A stretch of DNA of 64,000 nt from Gracilibacillus caseinilyticus (GTDB lineage: Bacteria > Bacillota > Bacilli > Bacillales > Amphibacillaceae), in the NCBI RefSeq assembly GCF_022919115.1, contig NZ_CP095072.1, forward strand, positions 2,170,001 to 2,234,000. Reading direction: 5' to 3'. The notes beneath the pieces are model-generated. The model worked only from the letters and a program-made list of their open reading frames with translations, ran no database searches and had not been told where the DNA came from. Positions 1-8,422 of the stretch are shown in pieces (the first letter of the stretch is position 1; each line of letters begins with the position of its first letter). The translations under genes and the position numbers were made by a program.

Positions 1-1
1 T

Positions 2-1021
2 CCTGAAAAACTGGCTGCATCTGTGATTCGAGCACTTATTCAAGATCTTCCTCTTCCTGTCGATGATATTTTGCTGGGAAATGCAGTTGGTCCAGGTGGA
101 AATCTGGCAAGACTGTCATCGTTAGAGAGCGGGCAGTTGGTTTCTGTAACAGGTATAACAATCGACCGGCAATGTAGTTCGGGATTGGAAGCGATCCGTC
201 TGGCGTGCCATCTGATTCAAGGTGGTGCAGGTGAGATATTTGTTGCGGGGGGTGTGGAAAGTGCCAGTCAATCACCATTTAAAACTCGGGCTCGTTTTTC
301 ACCCGAAGCTATTGGAGATCCAGATATGGGGATGGCGGCAGATCAAACTGCACGAAATTACGGGATTACAAGAAAAATGCAGGATGATTATGCACTGCTG
401 AGCTATCAACGAGCGATTCACTCACTGAAAGAAGGCTATTTTAAGGAGGAAATCGTTAGCTTGGATGGGGTTCCTAAAAAAGACGAAAGTCTCAATCCCA
501 GGATGAATTATAAACGAATGCTTGACCGCTTGTCACCCTGTTTTATGGAGAATGGAACGGTTACGATGGGGAATTGTTGCGGTATTAATGATGGCGCTGC
601 AGCGGTACTGGTGATGTCTGAGGAAAAGGCCCATCAATTGGGATATCGGCCTATCTTAAGATTTGTCGACAGCGCAGTAACCGGTGTGGATCCGAACTAT
701 CCAATTACAGGCGCTGTTTCTGTTATTTCTAAGCTGCTTTCTACGTGTAAATTAACGGCTGATGATATTGATTTAATCGAGTTAAATGAAGCATTCGCTG
801 CAAAGGCTGTGTTAGTTTCAAGAGAACTTTCGATGCCATACGAAAAAATAAATGTGGATGGTGGTGCCATTGCGCTGGGCCATCCCTTTGGTGCATCTGG
901 CGCTATATTGGTAACACGTCTATGTTATGAGGTGCAACGATATATGGCAAAGTATTGCTTATCTGTGATCGCGGCTGGTGGTGGAATAGGATGTTCAGTG
1001 CTATGGGAAAGCCTAAGATGA
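2..1021 (+). CDS. Thiolase (acetyl-CoA acetyltransferase family), 5' end outside window
   Basis: The reading frame is open from base 2, so the start lies upstream of the window and roughly 30 residues are missing. Thiolases cleave 3-ketoacyl-CoA or condense acetyl-CoA units in the cytoplasm. Visible marks are the nucleophile motif QCSSGLEA (Cys codon at 173), GGVESASQSP, the NEAFA motif and GGAIALGHPFGASGA with the active-site His. The last catalytic motif, normally CxGGG, reads AAGGG, so the second active-site Cys appears replaced by Ala. The gene overlaps the following MaoC-like gene by ATGA, which implies a translationally coupled operon for acyl-CoA metabolism. It resembles YhfS-type thiolases of bacilli, but I do not assign a symbol. 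Family is sure; direction of reaction and substrate are not. Confidence 0.9.
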   Translation, partial: PEKLAASVIRALIQDLPLPVDDILLGNAVGPGGNLARLSSLESGQLVSVTGITIDRQCSSGLEAIRLACHLIQGGAGEIFVAGGVESASQSPFKTRARFSPEAIGDPDMGMAADQTARNYGITRKMQDDYALLSYQRAIHSLKEGYFKEEIVSLDGVPKKDESLNPRMNYKRMLDRLSPCFMENGTVTMGNCCGINDGAAAVLVMSEEKAHQLGYRPILRFVDSAVTGVDPNYPITGAVSVISKLLSTCKLTADDIDLIELNEAFAAKAVLVSRELSMPYEKINVDGGAIALGHPFGASGAILVTRLCYEVQRYMAKYCLSVIAAGGGIGCSVLWESLR

Positions 1022-1359
1022 AAACAGAGATAGTGTCTGTGTCGATTACAAAAGAAATGGTTGAGGAATTTGAGTCGCTTTTTGGCAAGCAGCTTGCATT
1101 ACCGCCAACATTTCCGATGATCTTTTACCGTTATATGGACATTCCGTGGCAACCCCAGTCTCCTCCGATCTTAAGAAAACATCATGGCACAAAAAACAAG
1201 GAGCTTTCTGTCGGCGAAACGTATCAATGCCAGGTGAAGCTGGAAGTGAAAAAACAGAGGAGAAATACTATTTTTTATACCGAAACGCTTTTGGTAAATG
1301 ATGAGCATGGAGAGGAGTGTGCGCGATGTGTATCCTACTTACTCACAGGATCACAATGA
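1018..1359 (+). CDS. MaoC-like N-terminal (FAS1-like) dehydratase half
   Basis: This 113-residue protein looks like the N-terminal hot-dog half of a two-domain MaoC/FAS1-type enoyl-CoA hydratase. It opens with an 'ITKEMVEEF' helix, then a 'PPTFPMIFYRYMDIPW' segment and a C-terminal strand rich in charged residues. It lacks the catalytic DxNPxH signature, which sits in the next gene. I chose the ATG at 1018 because it overlaps the thiolase stop as ATGA; an in-frame ATG at 1003 is an alternative. Its own stop overlaps the next ATG in the same way. The pair probably forms a heterodimer that hydrates 2-enoyl-CoA upstream of the thiolase step. The domain is assigned from the overall pattern and from its partner, so confidence is moderate. 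Confidence 0.65.
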   Translation: MKTEIVSVSITKEMVEEFESLFGKQLALPPTFPMIFYRYMDIPWQPQSPPILRKHHGTKNKELSVGETYQCQVKLEVKKQRRNTIFYTETLLVNDEHGEECARCVSYLLTGSQ

Positions 1360-1691
1360 CGAAAGAACGGGTGAGGCAGTATGCGTTCCTTTCCGGTGAT
1401 GATAATCCGATTCATTTGGACGAGTCAGCAGCAGTGCGTCAAGGGTTTCCAGCACCTATTGCTCATGGATTACTGACAATGGGTCTTGTGATGAGCATTG
1501 CTTCCCCTTTTACTGAAAAAGGAATGAGTATTTCAACATATGTGATGCGGTTTCTCAAACCGGTATATGTAGATGAAACGATAGAAATCACTGCAGAAGT
1601 AGTACATATGGGGAACTGTATTCATCTTAAGATTACCGGTGAAAAGGTTAGAGGATCCTTAATTATGCATCCCAGTCATAATCTACAATAG
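1356..1691 (+). CDS. MaoC-family enoyl-CoA hydratase, catalytic half
   Basis: This 111-residue hot-dog protein carries the hydratase-2 signature SGDDNPIH near residue 14, with Asp and His as the expected catalytic dyad, followed by the AHGLLTMG helix typical of MaoC dehydratases. The ATG at 1356 overlaps the previous stop (ATGA) and has a CAGGA-like ribosome site just upstream, so I prefer it to the longer frame. With the preceding gene it rebuilds a split two-domain R-specific enoyl-CoA hydratase. With the thiolase it would form a short fatty-acyl or polyketide-like degradation or synthesis module. The substrate cannot be read from sequence. The frame ends cleanly and is followed by decayed DNA. 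Confidence 0.85.
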   Translation: MTKERVRQYAFLSGDDNPIHLDESAAVRQGFPAPIAHGLLTMGLVMSIASPFTEKGMSISTYVMRFLKPVYVDETIEITAEVVHMGNCIHLKITGEKVRGSLIMHPSHNLQ

Positions 1692-1710
1692 TATTTATGG
1701 AAAGGTATAC

Positions 1711-1997
1711 AAAAAGAAAAACTTACACCCTGGTATCTTATCATGGAATATGGAAGACTCTATTACGATTACAGAGGTCTCAATGCCTTAGACGGTTTCT
1801 GGGGTTTTTATGGCCACTACGTTAGGTGTTGACAACTTTGCCTTTTTACCATGGGCTATTTTTAACCATGGTGGTATTTATTTTCAGCGTTATATGGTTT
1901 TCTTGCTCCGATTACAGGAGGTTTTGGGATTCGGAAACTGGAGATAATGAATAAAGGTGATTTTTGCTTGTTTGATAGACATCTTCCGGAAAGTTGA
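1711..1997 (+). pseudogene. Decayed 3' remnant of an NhaC-type Na+/H+ antiporter
   Basis: Translation shows LHPGILSWNMEDSITITEV, an in-frame TAG at 1789, then TVSGVFMATTLGVDNFAFLP. After a frame change near 1870-1885 it continues YGFLAPITGGFGIRKLE to a stop at 1995. NhaC antiporters carry a closely similar C-terminal stretch (LEDSGT.T..L.PWN.CG.FM.TTLGV...). Only the last fifth of the gene remains and it holds at least one stop and one frameshift, so it is dead. Bases 1998-2195 show no further coding signal except the ribosome site of the next gene. Confidence 0.75.
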
Positions 1998-2195
1998 TGG
2001 CCATGGTTTTTTCGAGAGGTGTTTTTCCAATTTGTCTGTCGTTAGAAAAATTTTATTGAAAAGGATTCTCTTGGGAATTTTTGTGGAAAGTAAAATAATG
2101 CCAAAAGGTTAAGTAGGTTAATTTTTCTTATATGGTTAACAAACTTGGAGTGATCCACATATGCTTTAGTAAAAGTTATAGGTGGAGGAACTAGT

Positions 2196-2633
2196 ATGAT
2201 AAGACGTGCTACACAAAGGGATATTCACTATATATTGTCAAAGGCACAGGATTCCGCAGTCGAAGGGGCATTGTTGAAAGGTCAAATCAGTCAGGAACAA
2301 GCAGTGCAAATGCCTCTAGCTATTCTCGAACAAGGAGGTCATTATTTAGTATTTGGTAATCAGAGAAATGAAATAGCTGGCTGGATTTTACTAGGCGAAA
2401 ATATTGATTTTATTACCAATCAACCACATGTCTTTGTGTATGAACTTTATGTTTTACCAAATTATCGTAATCAGGGGATAGCAAAGCAATTATTACAAGC
2501 TGCGTTCCATGATAGCAAGCGCCATGGTTATCAGGATATTCGACTTAATGTGTATGCAGGCAACTATGCAAAAGAAATTTATCATAAAATGGGCTTCGAA
2601 GATTTTAACACAGTGATGTCTAGAAAATTATGA
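2196..2633 (+). CDS. GNAT-family N-acetyltransferase
   Basis: This 145-residue protein has the GNAT fold signature. The beta4-alpha3 acetyl-CoA loop is visible as LYVLPNYRNQGIAKQLLQAA (residues about 86-105), followed by the alpha4 region 'YAGNYAKEIYHKMGFEDF', where the usual N-x-x-A-x-x-x-Y-x-x-x-GF pattern is recognisable. The length is normal for a stand-alone GNAT enzyme. A GGTGGAGGA ribosome site lies a few bases before the ATG. It would acetylate an amine substrate in the cytoplasm; the substrate is unknown. Both neighbours are decayed genes, including a second GNAT remnant just downstream, so no operon context helps. Confidence 0.85.
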   Translation: MIRRATQRDIHYILSKAQDSAVEGALLKGQISQEQAVQMPLAILEQGGHYLVFGNQRNEIAGWILLGENIDFITNQPHVFVYELYVLPNYRNQGIAKQLLQAAFHDSKRHGYQDIRLNVYAGNYAKEIYHKMGFEDFNTVMSRKL

Positions 2634-2810
2634 GACATCAGTGTTTCGACATTAGAAGCTAGTAAGGCGCCAGAAGATATTACAAATTCAGGCGGAAGGG
2701 GATCAAAAAGGTCCCTATCACCAGAACAACATTTAACTTTTGTAGACGGATCGATTTTGGACTATATTAGATCAACGATCACTATCAGTAAAAAGATATA
2801 TAAGAAAATC

Positions 2811-2848
2811 AGCTAATTCTATTGTAAATTAGGGGATTAGCTTTTTTG
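2811..2848 (+). terminator. Rho-independent terminator-like hairpin
   Basis: AGCTAAT at 2811-2817 pairs with ATTAGCT at 2836-2842 and is followed by a run of T. It lies about 180 bases after the GNAT gene. The DNA between (2634-2810) holds no gene I can support. Confidence 0.6.
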
Positions 2849-2880
2849 CTTGATACAGGTGCAAGAAACGATTAAAAATT

Positions 2881-3230
2881 AAGAAGTATTATGAGGCGTG
2901 GGGATGAGAAGGGGACAAGGCATTCATTGCGCACACTTCGGAAGACCAGCCTGTTGGAGCTGTCTGGAATCGTTTGTTCGATTGTGATAACAAAGGCTAT
3001 GGGGATGTCAATTCGAATACCCCGGAGTTGGGGATCGCAGTTTCGGAAGAGGCAAGAGAAAAGGGTCTTGGTTATTTGTTATTGAAAAAATGATAGAACA
3101 TGCGAAATTGGATGGGTTTAGTAAGCTATCGTTAAGTGCAGACCGAGGAAATACGCCTGCGATCCATCTTTATGAAAAAACAGGATTTAAGCTGTATGCT
3201 TTTGATGGGACTCTCAAACAATGCTTTTAA
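2881..3230 (+). pseudogene. Decayed GNAT acetyltransferase
   Basis: The frame from 2881 reads KKYYEAWG, stop (TGA at 2905), then EGDKAFIAHTSEDQPVGAVW and ELGIAVSEEAREKGLGYLLL, which is a GNAT acetyl-CoA loop. A second stop follows directly after a run of six A near 3085. Moving one base restores IEHAKLDGFSKLSLSADRGN and a final YEKTGFKLYAF to a stop at 3228. The N-terminus is missing, there is one nonsense change and one indel in a homopolymer, so the gene is inactive. The two GNAT segments together cover most of a normal domain. Confidence 0.8.
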
Positions 3231-3320
3231 AAATGTGATGGAAGAAAGCGGGCAGAATGATTAGCGATTAGCTATCAAACTGTGTTCGGACATTTGAAAT
3301 ATTTTTGTGCTCCATTCCGT

Positions 3321-3600
3321 TTGAAGTTGTACTAATTCAAGCGAATGGGGCGTTTTTGATGCGTTTTCCATCTGAAGTTGAGCTGACTTCAAGCGATAGA
3401 GCCTTATTTAACACGCCTTCCTCCTGAAGTAGTGCTAACTTCGGGCTTTTGAACCTTATTCGATGCCACATCCGCTTGAAGTTACACTATCTTCAGGCGT
3501 TTGAATCCTTTTCAAAGTTCCTTGCGCCTGAACGTACTCTAACTTCAAAAGTTTGAGCTTCTTCCAATCACGCTTCCGCTTGAAAATGAAACAATAGAAC
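3321..3600. repeat. Degenerate tandem repeat, 52-bp period, about 5.5 copies
   Basis: The core TGAAGT (or a variant) recurs at 3322, 3373, 3425, 3477, 3529 and 3581, giving spacings of 51, 52, 52, 52 and 52. Each unit carries an imperfect palindrome of the form CTTGAAGTTnnACTAACTTC followed by a GCG and a T-rich spacer. Copies are diverged from each other but the period is constant. The array ends just before the 3' end of the YeiH-type gene on the opposite strand. No coding function is evident. Confidence 0.85.
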
Positions 3601-3613
3601 ATCCACACGCCTT

Positions 3614-4651
3614 TTATACAATAAAGTAAGTTAAAACAGATAGACAAATAGAAACAATCACCATCACAACCATTGGTTTCAGCGCTTTTGCGCGGAGATC
3701 TTGTAAGTTTACATTCAGTCCCAAGCCAACCATTGCTGCTGTCAAGCACCATGAACTAAGATTGGAAACACCGTTTGTAAATGTACTAGAAACAGGAATA
3801 GCATCCCCGAGTACATAGCTTCCCAATATACTCATGATGATGAATCCTATTAAAAACCAAGGAAAACCTATTTTTGTCTGAACATGTTCGTCTCGACTGC
3901 TTTTCAGTTTGATGATATACATAAATAGAAAGCACAGTGGAATGAGCAAGAATACCCTGCCTAATTTGGCTAGCAGACCGATAGCTAGTGCTTCTTTTCC
4001 TGCCGGTGCAGAAGCCAGGGCCACATGAGCTATTTCATGCAAACTAATGCCAGACCAGATGCCATATTCTATTGAGGTTAATGGTAAGAATGGCCGTAAT
4101 ACAGTGTAAGTAATAGCAAAAACAGTTCCAAATAATGCGATAATACCAACACTAATGGCTGTGTCTTCCTCTTTAGATTTTATAATTGGTGCAATGGCAG
4201 CGATGGCTGCGGCACCACATACACCTGTCCCCACGCCAAGCAGAAGGGAGATAGTAATGTCTGCCTTAAACAGTCGAGCTAACCATATAGTGGTTAGAAT
4301 AGCAAAGATGATAACACCAGTATCTCGCATAAGTAATCCTGCACCATCTTGTATTACCGTAGCCATATTGAGTTTTAATCCGAATAATACGATCGCAAAC
4401 CGTAATAATGATTGAGAAGAAAAGGCAATTCCTAAGCGGAAGAATGCAGGATACCCAAATAACTGACGATATAGCACAGCGATAACGATAGCGGATGCCA
4501 GCTGCCCCATATGGTCAAAGCCGGGTAACTTCGCCAAACCATAACCTAGTAAGGCGATTATAAAGGTGAAAGCTATGCCACCGCCCCCATTGATAACCGT
4601 TGTTTTATTAAACAGTTGGACAGGCTTTATAAGATTTTTTATGTTTTTCAT
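3614..4651 (-). CDS. YeiH/UPF0324-family membrane exporter (putative sulfate/sulfite exporter)
   Basis: This 345-residue, highly hydrophobic protein has about ten membrane segments and the family's glycine-rich blocks, including GVGTGVCGAAAIAAIAPIIK in the middle and a late WCLTAAMVGLGLNVNL segment. The family is annotated as a putative sulfate exporter. I chose the start at 4651 (MKNIKNLIKP) because GGTGGTGTTGAC directly precedes it; the longer frame to 4780 runs into the divergent regulator's promoter. It is transcribed divergently from a LysR regulator, the usual arrangement in which the LysR protein (YeiE/CysL type) controls the exporter. Family confident, transported substrate not. Confidence 0.85.
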   Translation of the reverse strand: MKNIKNLIKPVQLFNKTTVINGGGGIAFTFIIALLGYGLAKLPGFDHMGQLASAIVIAVLYRQLFGYPAFFRLGIAFSSQSLLRFAIVLFGLKLNMATVIQDGAGLLMRDTGVIIFAILTTIWLARLFKADITISLLLGVGTGVCGAAAIAAIAPIIKSKEEDTAISVGIIALFGTVFAITYTVLRPFLPLTSIEYGIWSGISLHEIAHVALASAPAGKEALAIGLLAKLGRVFLLIPLCFLFMYIIKLKSSRDEHVQTKIGFPWFLIGFIIMSILGSYVLGDAIPVSSTFTNGVSNLSSWCLTAAMVGLGLNVNLQDLRAKALKPMVVMVIVSICLSVLTYFIV

Positions 4652-4768
4652 GTCAACACCACCTGTTCTCAGATTACGTCCTCTCTGGATATAAGTAAAA
4701 TAATCATTTATTATAAGTATCATAAGTAAATCTATATAATGAAATGAATGGAGAAAGGTTGGAGAACA

Positions 4769-5659
4769 ATGGATCAACAATTACAGGTCTTTGTCACCGT
4801 AGCGGAATTGAAGAATTTCTCACGTGCAGCGGAAAAATTACATATGACGCAGCCTGCTGTGAGTCAGTACATACGATCGCTGGAGATTACAATGGGATCC
4901 AAATTGCTGGAACGAAGCAATAAGTTTGTACGCTTGAATCAGGCAGGTGAAATGGTGTATTACCATGCCAAGGAAATCTTAGGGCTTTATACAAAAATGC
5001 ACGACTTGATGGATGATCTTATTAATCAGGCAAGCGGTTCTATTTCGATTGGTGCCAGTTATACCTTTGGTGAATATGTATTGCCCCATGTGATAAAAAG
5101 AGTGCACCAGCACTATCCACTGATTCAGCCAACCATCACGATTGGAAATACATTCAAAATAGCCAATCTGGTATTGAGTCATCAAATAGATGTGGGAATA
5201 GTTGAAGGAGCGTTTCATGATAAGCATTTAGTTATTGAACCTTTTGCAGAAGATCTCATGTATATAGTGGCCGCTCCTAACCATGGTCTGGCTAGAAAAT
5301 CTATTTCAGAGTTAGAAAAGGAGACATGGATCGTGAGGGAACAAGGTTCTGGAACAAGGGAAGTCACGGAAAAAATGTTTCAATCGATTGGCATTGCTCC
5401 TAAGGAAAAGTTAGAGTTTGGCAGTACACAAATTATTAAAGAATCCATTGCAGCGGGTTTAGGTATTAGCTTGCTTTCTTACTGGGCGATTCGTGAAGAA
5501 AGTGCCAGGGGTTCATTGTCTGTTATGGACGTCAATCTACTGCCAATCAAGCGTGAATTCTCCATTGTTTTGCGTTCGCCGTTCCAAACCAAAGCGCTAA
5601 ACGTTTTTTTAAGCTTGTTAAGAGAATTCAGAAGCAAAAGCCCTCAAGAATTTGAGTAG
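4769..5659 (+). CDS. LysR-family transcriptional regulator (CysL/YeiE-like)
   Basis: The 296-residue protein has a classic N-terminal LysR winged helix (residues 1-60: FVTVAELKNFSRAAEKLHMT, QPAVSQYIRSLE) and a periplasmic-binding-fold effector domain from about residue 90. The ATG at 4769 follows GGAGAACA and fits LysR N-termini better than the ATG at 4748. It faces away from the YeiH-type exporter with a 117-bp shared promoter region, so it most likely activates that gene and represses itself. The likely effector is a sulfur-metabolism or small organic acid signal, inferred only from the pairing. Bases 5660-5822 downstream hold no gene; only a weak hairpin around 5688-5713 is visible. Confidence 0.9.
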   Translation: MDQQLQVFVTVAELKNFSRAAEKLHMTQPAVSQYIRSLEITMGSKLLERSNKFVRLNQAGEMVYYHAKEILGLYTKMHDLMDDLINQASGSISIGASYTFGEYVLPHVIKRVHQHYPLIQPTITIGNTFKIANLVLSHQIDVGIVEGAFHDKHLVIEPFAEDLMYIVAAPNHGLARKSISELEKETWIVREQGSGTREVTEKMFQSIGIAPKEKLEFGSTQIIKESIAAGLGISLLSYWAIREESARGSLSVMDVNLLPIKREFSIVLRSPFQTKALNVFLSLLREFRSKSPQEFE

Positions 5660-5822
5660 AAGCTGGGCTCATTCATTGCTTGATGTAACCATTTTCTTTT
5701 ATTAATAGATGGTTGTTAATGCTGCTATGCACCTAAAAAGAATGTTAACCAGATAACTCGAATGTACCGATTGCATTAAATAGATTGATAACTTCATTCT
5801 ATTTGATGCTTTCCTTTTGAGC

Positions 5823-6902
5823 TTATGACCGTCTAAACAAACGAATGACCAGAAGCAATATTGGAATCAATAAGCCAACTAATAGAGATGTAATTATATT
5901 CGTTCCATTAATATAGGCATTGGATGTAAAGGAGTTAGCAGTTGAATGCAAACTGCCAAAAAAGATAATAAACATCAATGGTATCGTTATTACTTTATAT
6001 TTTTGTATTTTTAAGGTGTAAGACAGAGCATGGACTAATATATAATAGGAGACACATATTTTAAAGAAAATAGTAAAAAACCAAATGAACGCTACAATAA
6101 TTTCTACTCGTTGGAAAAAATTATAAAGGTTAATTCGTTGCCCCAATGCGTATACTGGATACGAAGAATTTGCCGTACCGTTAACCCCCAAAACAGCAAT
6201 ACACATTACCGTAATAATAAGCAGTAATACACCACTTGTAATTCCACCATAGATCATCCCTTTCTTAGCACTCTGCTTATCGTGAACCATGTGTGTAATA
6301 CCTAACATAATGAATAGTTCCAGGTATGTAATAGAAATAATCGGAAGAATACCAGCGACGGTCGCCTCTTGATGTACACGGAAAATTGGTTTCGCGTTCG
6401 TCCAATCAGCCTGCCCCATGACAAGCAATGTCAACAGTATCGCGCAAAGAATCGTAAATGGAAAAAATAGCTGTGCGGTACGACCAATTACTTCTATACC
6501 ATAACGAATAGCAAATAGTACCGTTAATATAATGAGAAAAGTAATGACTTCAAATGGTGTACCCATCAATATCTGTATCGAGATAAAATCGCCAATTGCC
6601 CACAAGTTCCCAATAATATTCATGAAAGTATATAGCATGAAAATGATTAAAATCAGTTTACCAAACCATTTGCCTGTAATCTTATCTATGGTAGCATACA
6701 AACCTTTATCATAACTGATATGGATCAGATGATTATAAAGGAGGATTATCGCTAAACCGATGATGACCGTTAAACTGATGGTAATCCAACTATTTTCTTT
6801 GGCGTAACTGGCAGCAAGACTTGGAATAAATATTATCGCCGCTCCTAAAACATTCATTGTGACTAGAATAAAGAATTGAATACCATCTAATTTTGCTTCC
6901 AA
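5823..6902 (-). CDS. GerA-family spore germination receptor, B subunit (permease-like)
   Basis: This 359-residue integral membrane protein has ten or so hydrophobic helices and the endospore germination permease pattern (MNVLGAAIIFIPSLAASYAK near the N-terminus, then IDKITGKWFGKLILIIF). B subunits belong to the APC superfamily and probably bind the germinant in the spore inner membrane. The start is TTG at 6902, eight bases after GGAGG. It is the last gene of an A-C-D-B operon. Operon expression in GerA systems is forespore-specific through sigma G. I cannot read the germinant from sequence; sugars, amino acids or nucleosides are all possible. Confidence 0.9.
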   Translation of the reverse strand: MEAKLDGIQFFILVTMNVLGAAIIFIPSLAASYAKENSWITISLTVIIGLAIILLYNHLIHISYDKGLYATIDKITGKWFGKLILIIFMLYTFMNIIGNLWAIGDFISIQILMGTPFEVITFLIILTVLFAIRYGIEVIGRTAQLFFPFTILCAILLTLLVMGQADWTNAKPIFRVHQEATVAGILPIISITYLELFIMLGITHMVHDKQSAKKGMIYGGITSGVLLLIITVMCIAVLGVNGTANSSYPVYALGQRINLYNFFQRVEIIVAFIWFFTIFFKICVSYYILVHALSYTLKIQKYKVITIPLMFIIFFGSLHSTANSFTSNAYINGTNIITSLLVGLLIPILLLVIRLFRRS

Positions 6903-6930
6903 TTAATAATCCTCCTTTCCTTCAAATTAA

Positions 6931-7182
6931 TTACGGTTGCTTTTGTAGTGATTCTAACCATTTGGATAAAGGGGCAGAAATCGGATCAAATATCATACTG
7001 ATAATATCCGTGAAATATGGTAGTTGTACGTCAAAGAAATGTAAAGATAGTAGAACCACTGCGACACTCATGAATATGATAAGAAAAATACGATCCTGCT
7101 GCTCTTTTGGTTTACTTAGGTACTTCCATTCGAAGTAAAGAAGAAATATACTCAATGTCAAGATCAATAAAATAGTTAACAT
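6931..7182 (-). CDS. Small two-helix membrane protein, GerA-receptor D-type subunit
   Basis: An 83-residue protein with two predicted transmembrane helices (residues about 1-16 and 30-50) sits between the C and B genes of the germinant receptor operon. Its ATG follows the C-gene stop after one base, with GGAAGAG as ribosome site inside the C gene. Short two-helix D subunits encoded within gerA-type operons are known to modulate receptor function in bacilli. Position, size and topology support that role; the sequence itself has no diagnostic motif. It ends 28 bases before the B gene. Confidence 0.7.
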   Translation of the reverse strand: MLTILLILTLSIFLLYFEWKYLSKPKEQQDRIFLIIFMSVAVVLLSLHFFDVQLPYFTDIISMIFDPISAPLSKWLESLQKQP

Positions 7183-7183
7183 A

Positions 7184-8395
7184 TTACTCTTCCTTTGCGG
7201 TCTTTTTTTCTATATCTTCTGAGATAGGTTTTGTTATGGTACCTGCTTTCTTAATTTCTACCGTTATTTTTGTTTTTACCTCTGTTTCTGTAAAGTGGTC
7301 CTCCCAATCATTTCGAATTTCCATCCATTTTTTTGGTTTAGAGTGTCTAAGCGCATTTCCAAATCCAAAGATATCACTTTTATATGATTTCGCAGCGTTT
7401 ATACTTTCCTCAACTATGGTATTTGTTTTCGACTCAAGCTGTTTCTGAAGCTTCGGAATCGTTTTTGGATCAGTAAAGTCAATAGAGCACTCGACATCGC
7501 CAATATTTGCAATAATATCTATAGTAAGGTTAATAACAGGCTTGCCATTTTTCCAATCAGCTTTTAAATCAGTTTTACTTCTAACAACCTCAAATGATAT
7601 GGTTCCACTGTCACCGCAAGGTACAAACCCGATCGTATTCGTCACATTATCCGTTATATAATTAAACCCCTTACTCTCTGTTTCAGATAGCCATCCCTGT
7701 AACTTATCTGCATGAAAAATACCTAATCCATCCAGATAAATTCTGGTTGGCGAATCCACATTTTCTGCATTTTCAATATTTTTTCCTGCCTGGATATTTC
7801 CCACCACATATACACCAGTCAATACCGCATCTTTACCAGGAACAGATATAGAATTCACTAATTCATTTAATTCTACTTCTTTGGTAGGTGCCCAAAAATT
7901 CTGAGAGGAGTCCAGACTTGCTTTTATTTTGTTGGCAGGAATTTTTTCTAAAGGCGTAAGGATACTTATCAAATCCTTTCCTTTTAGACCCTGTGCAATG
8001 ACAATAGAAAAGTCTGTTCGTAATTCGTGATCTCTCATCAGAAAGTCGAGTGTTTTTCCAATCCCTTGCCGTGCGGTTTCTTCTCCATAAATGATGACCT
8101 GCAAATGGCTTAAATTAACCTTACGTGGTGCAACGGTCGTTAACTTTCTAATGGCCTCAAACATAGTTTTTCCAGTAGCAGTATAGGTAGAAACCGTTGT
8201 TCTAGTAGAAGTGTTCTCCCCGGCAATTTCACCTGGATTTATAGCTTGTATGGATAGCTCATAACCCTCGTCCGTAATATCAATGGCTAGAGCAGTGGAA
8301 ATCGTTATTTCTGTTAGTTCTTTTGCACTCCAGCAACCCGTTAACAAAACGGATAGCAACAGTAAACAAATGAACTTTTTGGTGAAAGCTATCAT
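7184..8395 (-). CDS. GerA-family spore germination receptor, C subunit (lipoprotein)
   Basis: This protein of about 403 residues starts with a lipoprotein signal: positive residues, a leucine-rich stretch and the lipobox LLTGC, so it is lipid-anchored on the outer face of the spore inner membrane. The body matches Ger(x)C proteins, with TISTALAIDITDEGYELSIQ early, 'RKLTTVAPRKVNLSHLQVII' and a repeated mixed alpha/beta architecture. I prefer the ATG at 8395 because GAGGG lies six bases before it; an ATG at 8401 overlaps that ribosome site. C subunits are essential for receptor assembly with A and B. It is followed almost directly by the small D-type gene. Confidence 0.92.
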   Translation of the reverse strand: MIAFTKKFICLLLLSVLLTGCWSAKELTEITISTALAIDITDEGYELSIQAINPGEIAGENTSTRTTVSTYTATGKTMFEAIRKLTTVAPRKVNLSHLQVIIYGEETARQGIGKTLDFLMRDHELRTDFSIVIAQGLKGKDLISILTPLEKIPANKIKASLDSSQNFWAPTKEVELNELVNSISVPGKDAVLTGVYVVGNIQAGKNIENAENVDSPTRIYLDGLGIFHADKLQGWLSETESKGFNYITDNVTNTIGFVPCGDSGTISFEVVRSKTDLKADWKNGKPVINLTIDIIANIGDVECSIDFTDPKTIPKLQKQLESKTNTIVEESINAAKSYKSDIFGFGNALRHSKPKKWMEIRNDWEDHFTETEVKTKITVEIKKAGTITKPISEDIEKKTAKEE

Positions 8396-8422
8396 GTTCA
8401 TCCCTCAATCAGTTTTTGCCGT

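Noticed and set aside
3321..3600. CRISPR array
   Set aside because: The unit is about 52 bp with no separate conserved repeat and unique spacer; divergence is spread over the entire unit and there are no cas genes.
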